The notes under the pieces: model-generated | Database searches by the model: none | What the model was told of the DNA's origin: nothing | The model's input: only the letters and a program-made list of their open reading frames with translations | Position numbers and translations under genes: made by a program | In this document: positions 63,401 to 64,000 of the stretch, one piece after another | Layout: each line of letters opens with the position of its first letter | Position numbering within the stretch: position 1 is the stretch's first letter | From: Warburgia ugandensis | Lineage: Eukaryota; Streptophyta; Magnoliopsida; Canellales; Canellaceae | Direction: 5' to 3' | DNA: 64,000 nt | Assembly (NCBI GenBank): GCA_035236585.1 | Contig: CP141128.1 | Span: 33,090,684-33,154,683, forward strand

Positions 63401-64000
63401 TATGCGACGACCTGGGTTTTTGTAACACGTTTTGTAATGTATTTTGAAAGGCAGGGCCCTTAAGAGTGTAAATTTCCTTTTTTTGCAAAACAAAGCAGTG
63501 GAAATTCTTTTCTTTAGAACTTGTTTTGAAAACCCAAGTCACCACTTCACACATAACATAAGTACAATTTATGTACAAAATAAAATTTCATTGAAAGAAT
63601 ATACTTTTATTAAACTCCAGGATCCATCCAGTGGTTCACAGTACAGCCAAATCTATTACAATACTTGTCCAAATTACATAATCCAAAACTCATGCTCACC
63701 ATACAATAAAACTCTCAACAAAGAAAAATACATGTCTTCAAGGGTATACCTTGAAGATTATTCTCTGCAAGTCTTCTATTGTCTTCAGCTCTTAACTCTC
63801 CTTCCCTGTATCTGAGATATTGCAACATTTATAATATCTCAGCAAGCAATGCTTGGTAGGGGCTTCAAGAACCATAATAATTGACAATGTAATTCCAATA
63901 CTTCATAATCCCATTATCCCTAAAGATACTCTTTACTTTGTAAATTATGTATATCTATATACATACATACCCTTCATGGGTAAACTAGTTAAATTTGTGA
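63401..64000 (-). mobile_element. End of a Tekay-family LTR on minus, running out of the window
   Basis: Reverse complement of the last 600 bases of the 4.45-kb LTR at 47512-51964, about 94% alike by eye, ending (on -) ...CAGGTCGTCGCATA. It interrupts the Athila B 3' LTR. Whether it is a solo LTR or the end of a full element cannot be told, since only one side is visible. The 123-codon + frame at 63444-63815 is antisense LTR sequence and not a gene. Confidence 0.9.

Overview
This is plant nuclear DNA, from the AT-rich, repeat-packed heterochromatin of a large flowering-plant genome. I find no convincing host protein-coding gene, tRNA, rRNA or CRISPR array. Almost everything assignable is LTR retrotransposon of the Ty3/Gypsy superfamily, much of it nested. 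The identification rests on plant-specific clades (Tekay-type chromovirus with a chromodomain, and Athila), plant primer-binding sites (tRNA-iMet-like and tRNA-Asp-like), exact 5-bp target-site duplications and LTRs of 2.3-4.5 kb. The species cannot be named from this sequence.

Layout. (1) 1-9144: a Tekay-clade chromovirus on +, with only the last bases of its 5' LTR in view, then PBS, gag, protease, RT, RNase H, integrase, chromodomain and a 4.5-kb 3' LTR. (2) 9145-9484: short unassigned spacer. (3) 9485-12125: an isolated 2.6-kb Tekay-like LTR. (4) 12126-16570 plus 29604 to about 30605: an Athila-like, probably non-autonomous element on -, whose LTR is split by (5) 16571-29603: a full-structure Athila element on + with two LTRs, PBS, gag, protease, RT, RNase H, integrase and an exact GTTCT duplication. 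(6) 30605-44970: a field of fragments of another Ty3/Gypsy family ('family D' here): gag-protease pieces, three related LTR-like copies with internal minisatellites, a 3.4-kb insertion in the first copy, and an unassigned 3.1-kb stretch. (7) 45119-63400: an older Athila element ('Athila B') on +, carrying three isolated LTRs: one 4.45-kb Tekay LTR (+, exact GAACG duplication) and two 2.5-kb LTRs of a second Tekay-like family (-, one with an exact CCTCA duplication). (8) 63401-64000: the end of another 4.5-kb-family Tekay LTR on -, running out of the window.

Relative ages by eye: the two LTRs of Athila A differ by about 5%, those of Athila B by about 11%, so A is the younger. All coding regions are broken fossils. 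The most useful observations are structural: two unrelated LTR families appear to end in TA rather than CA, supported by exact target duplications; solo LTRs dominate; a U3 hairpin lies just upstream of the TATA box in the 2.5-kb LTRs; CpG-dense patches with GGACGCG motifs survive in otherwise AT-rich LTRs; family-D LTRs carry 42-bp and 36-bp tandem arrays; and the minus-strand Athila-like element has a Tyr/Gln/Asn-rich coding segment that I cannot place in a known family.
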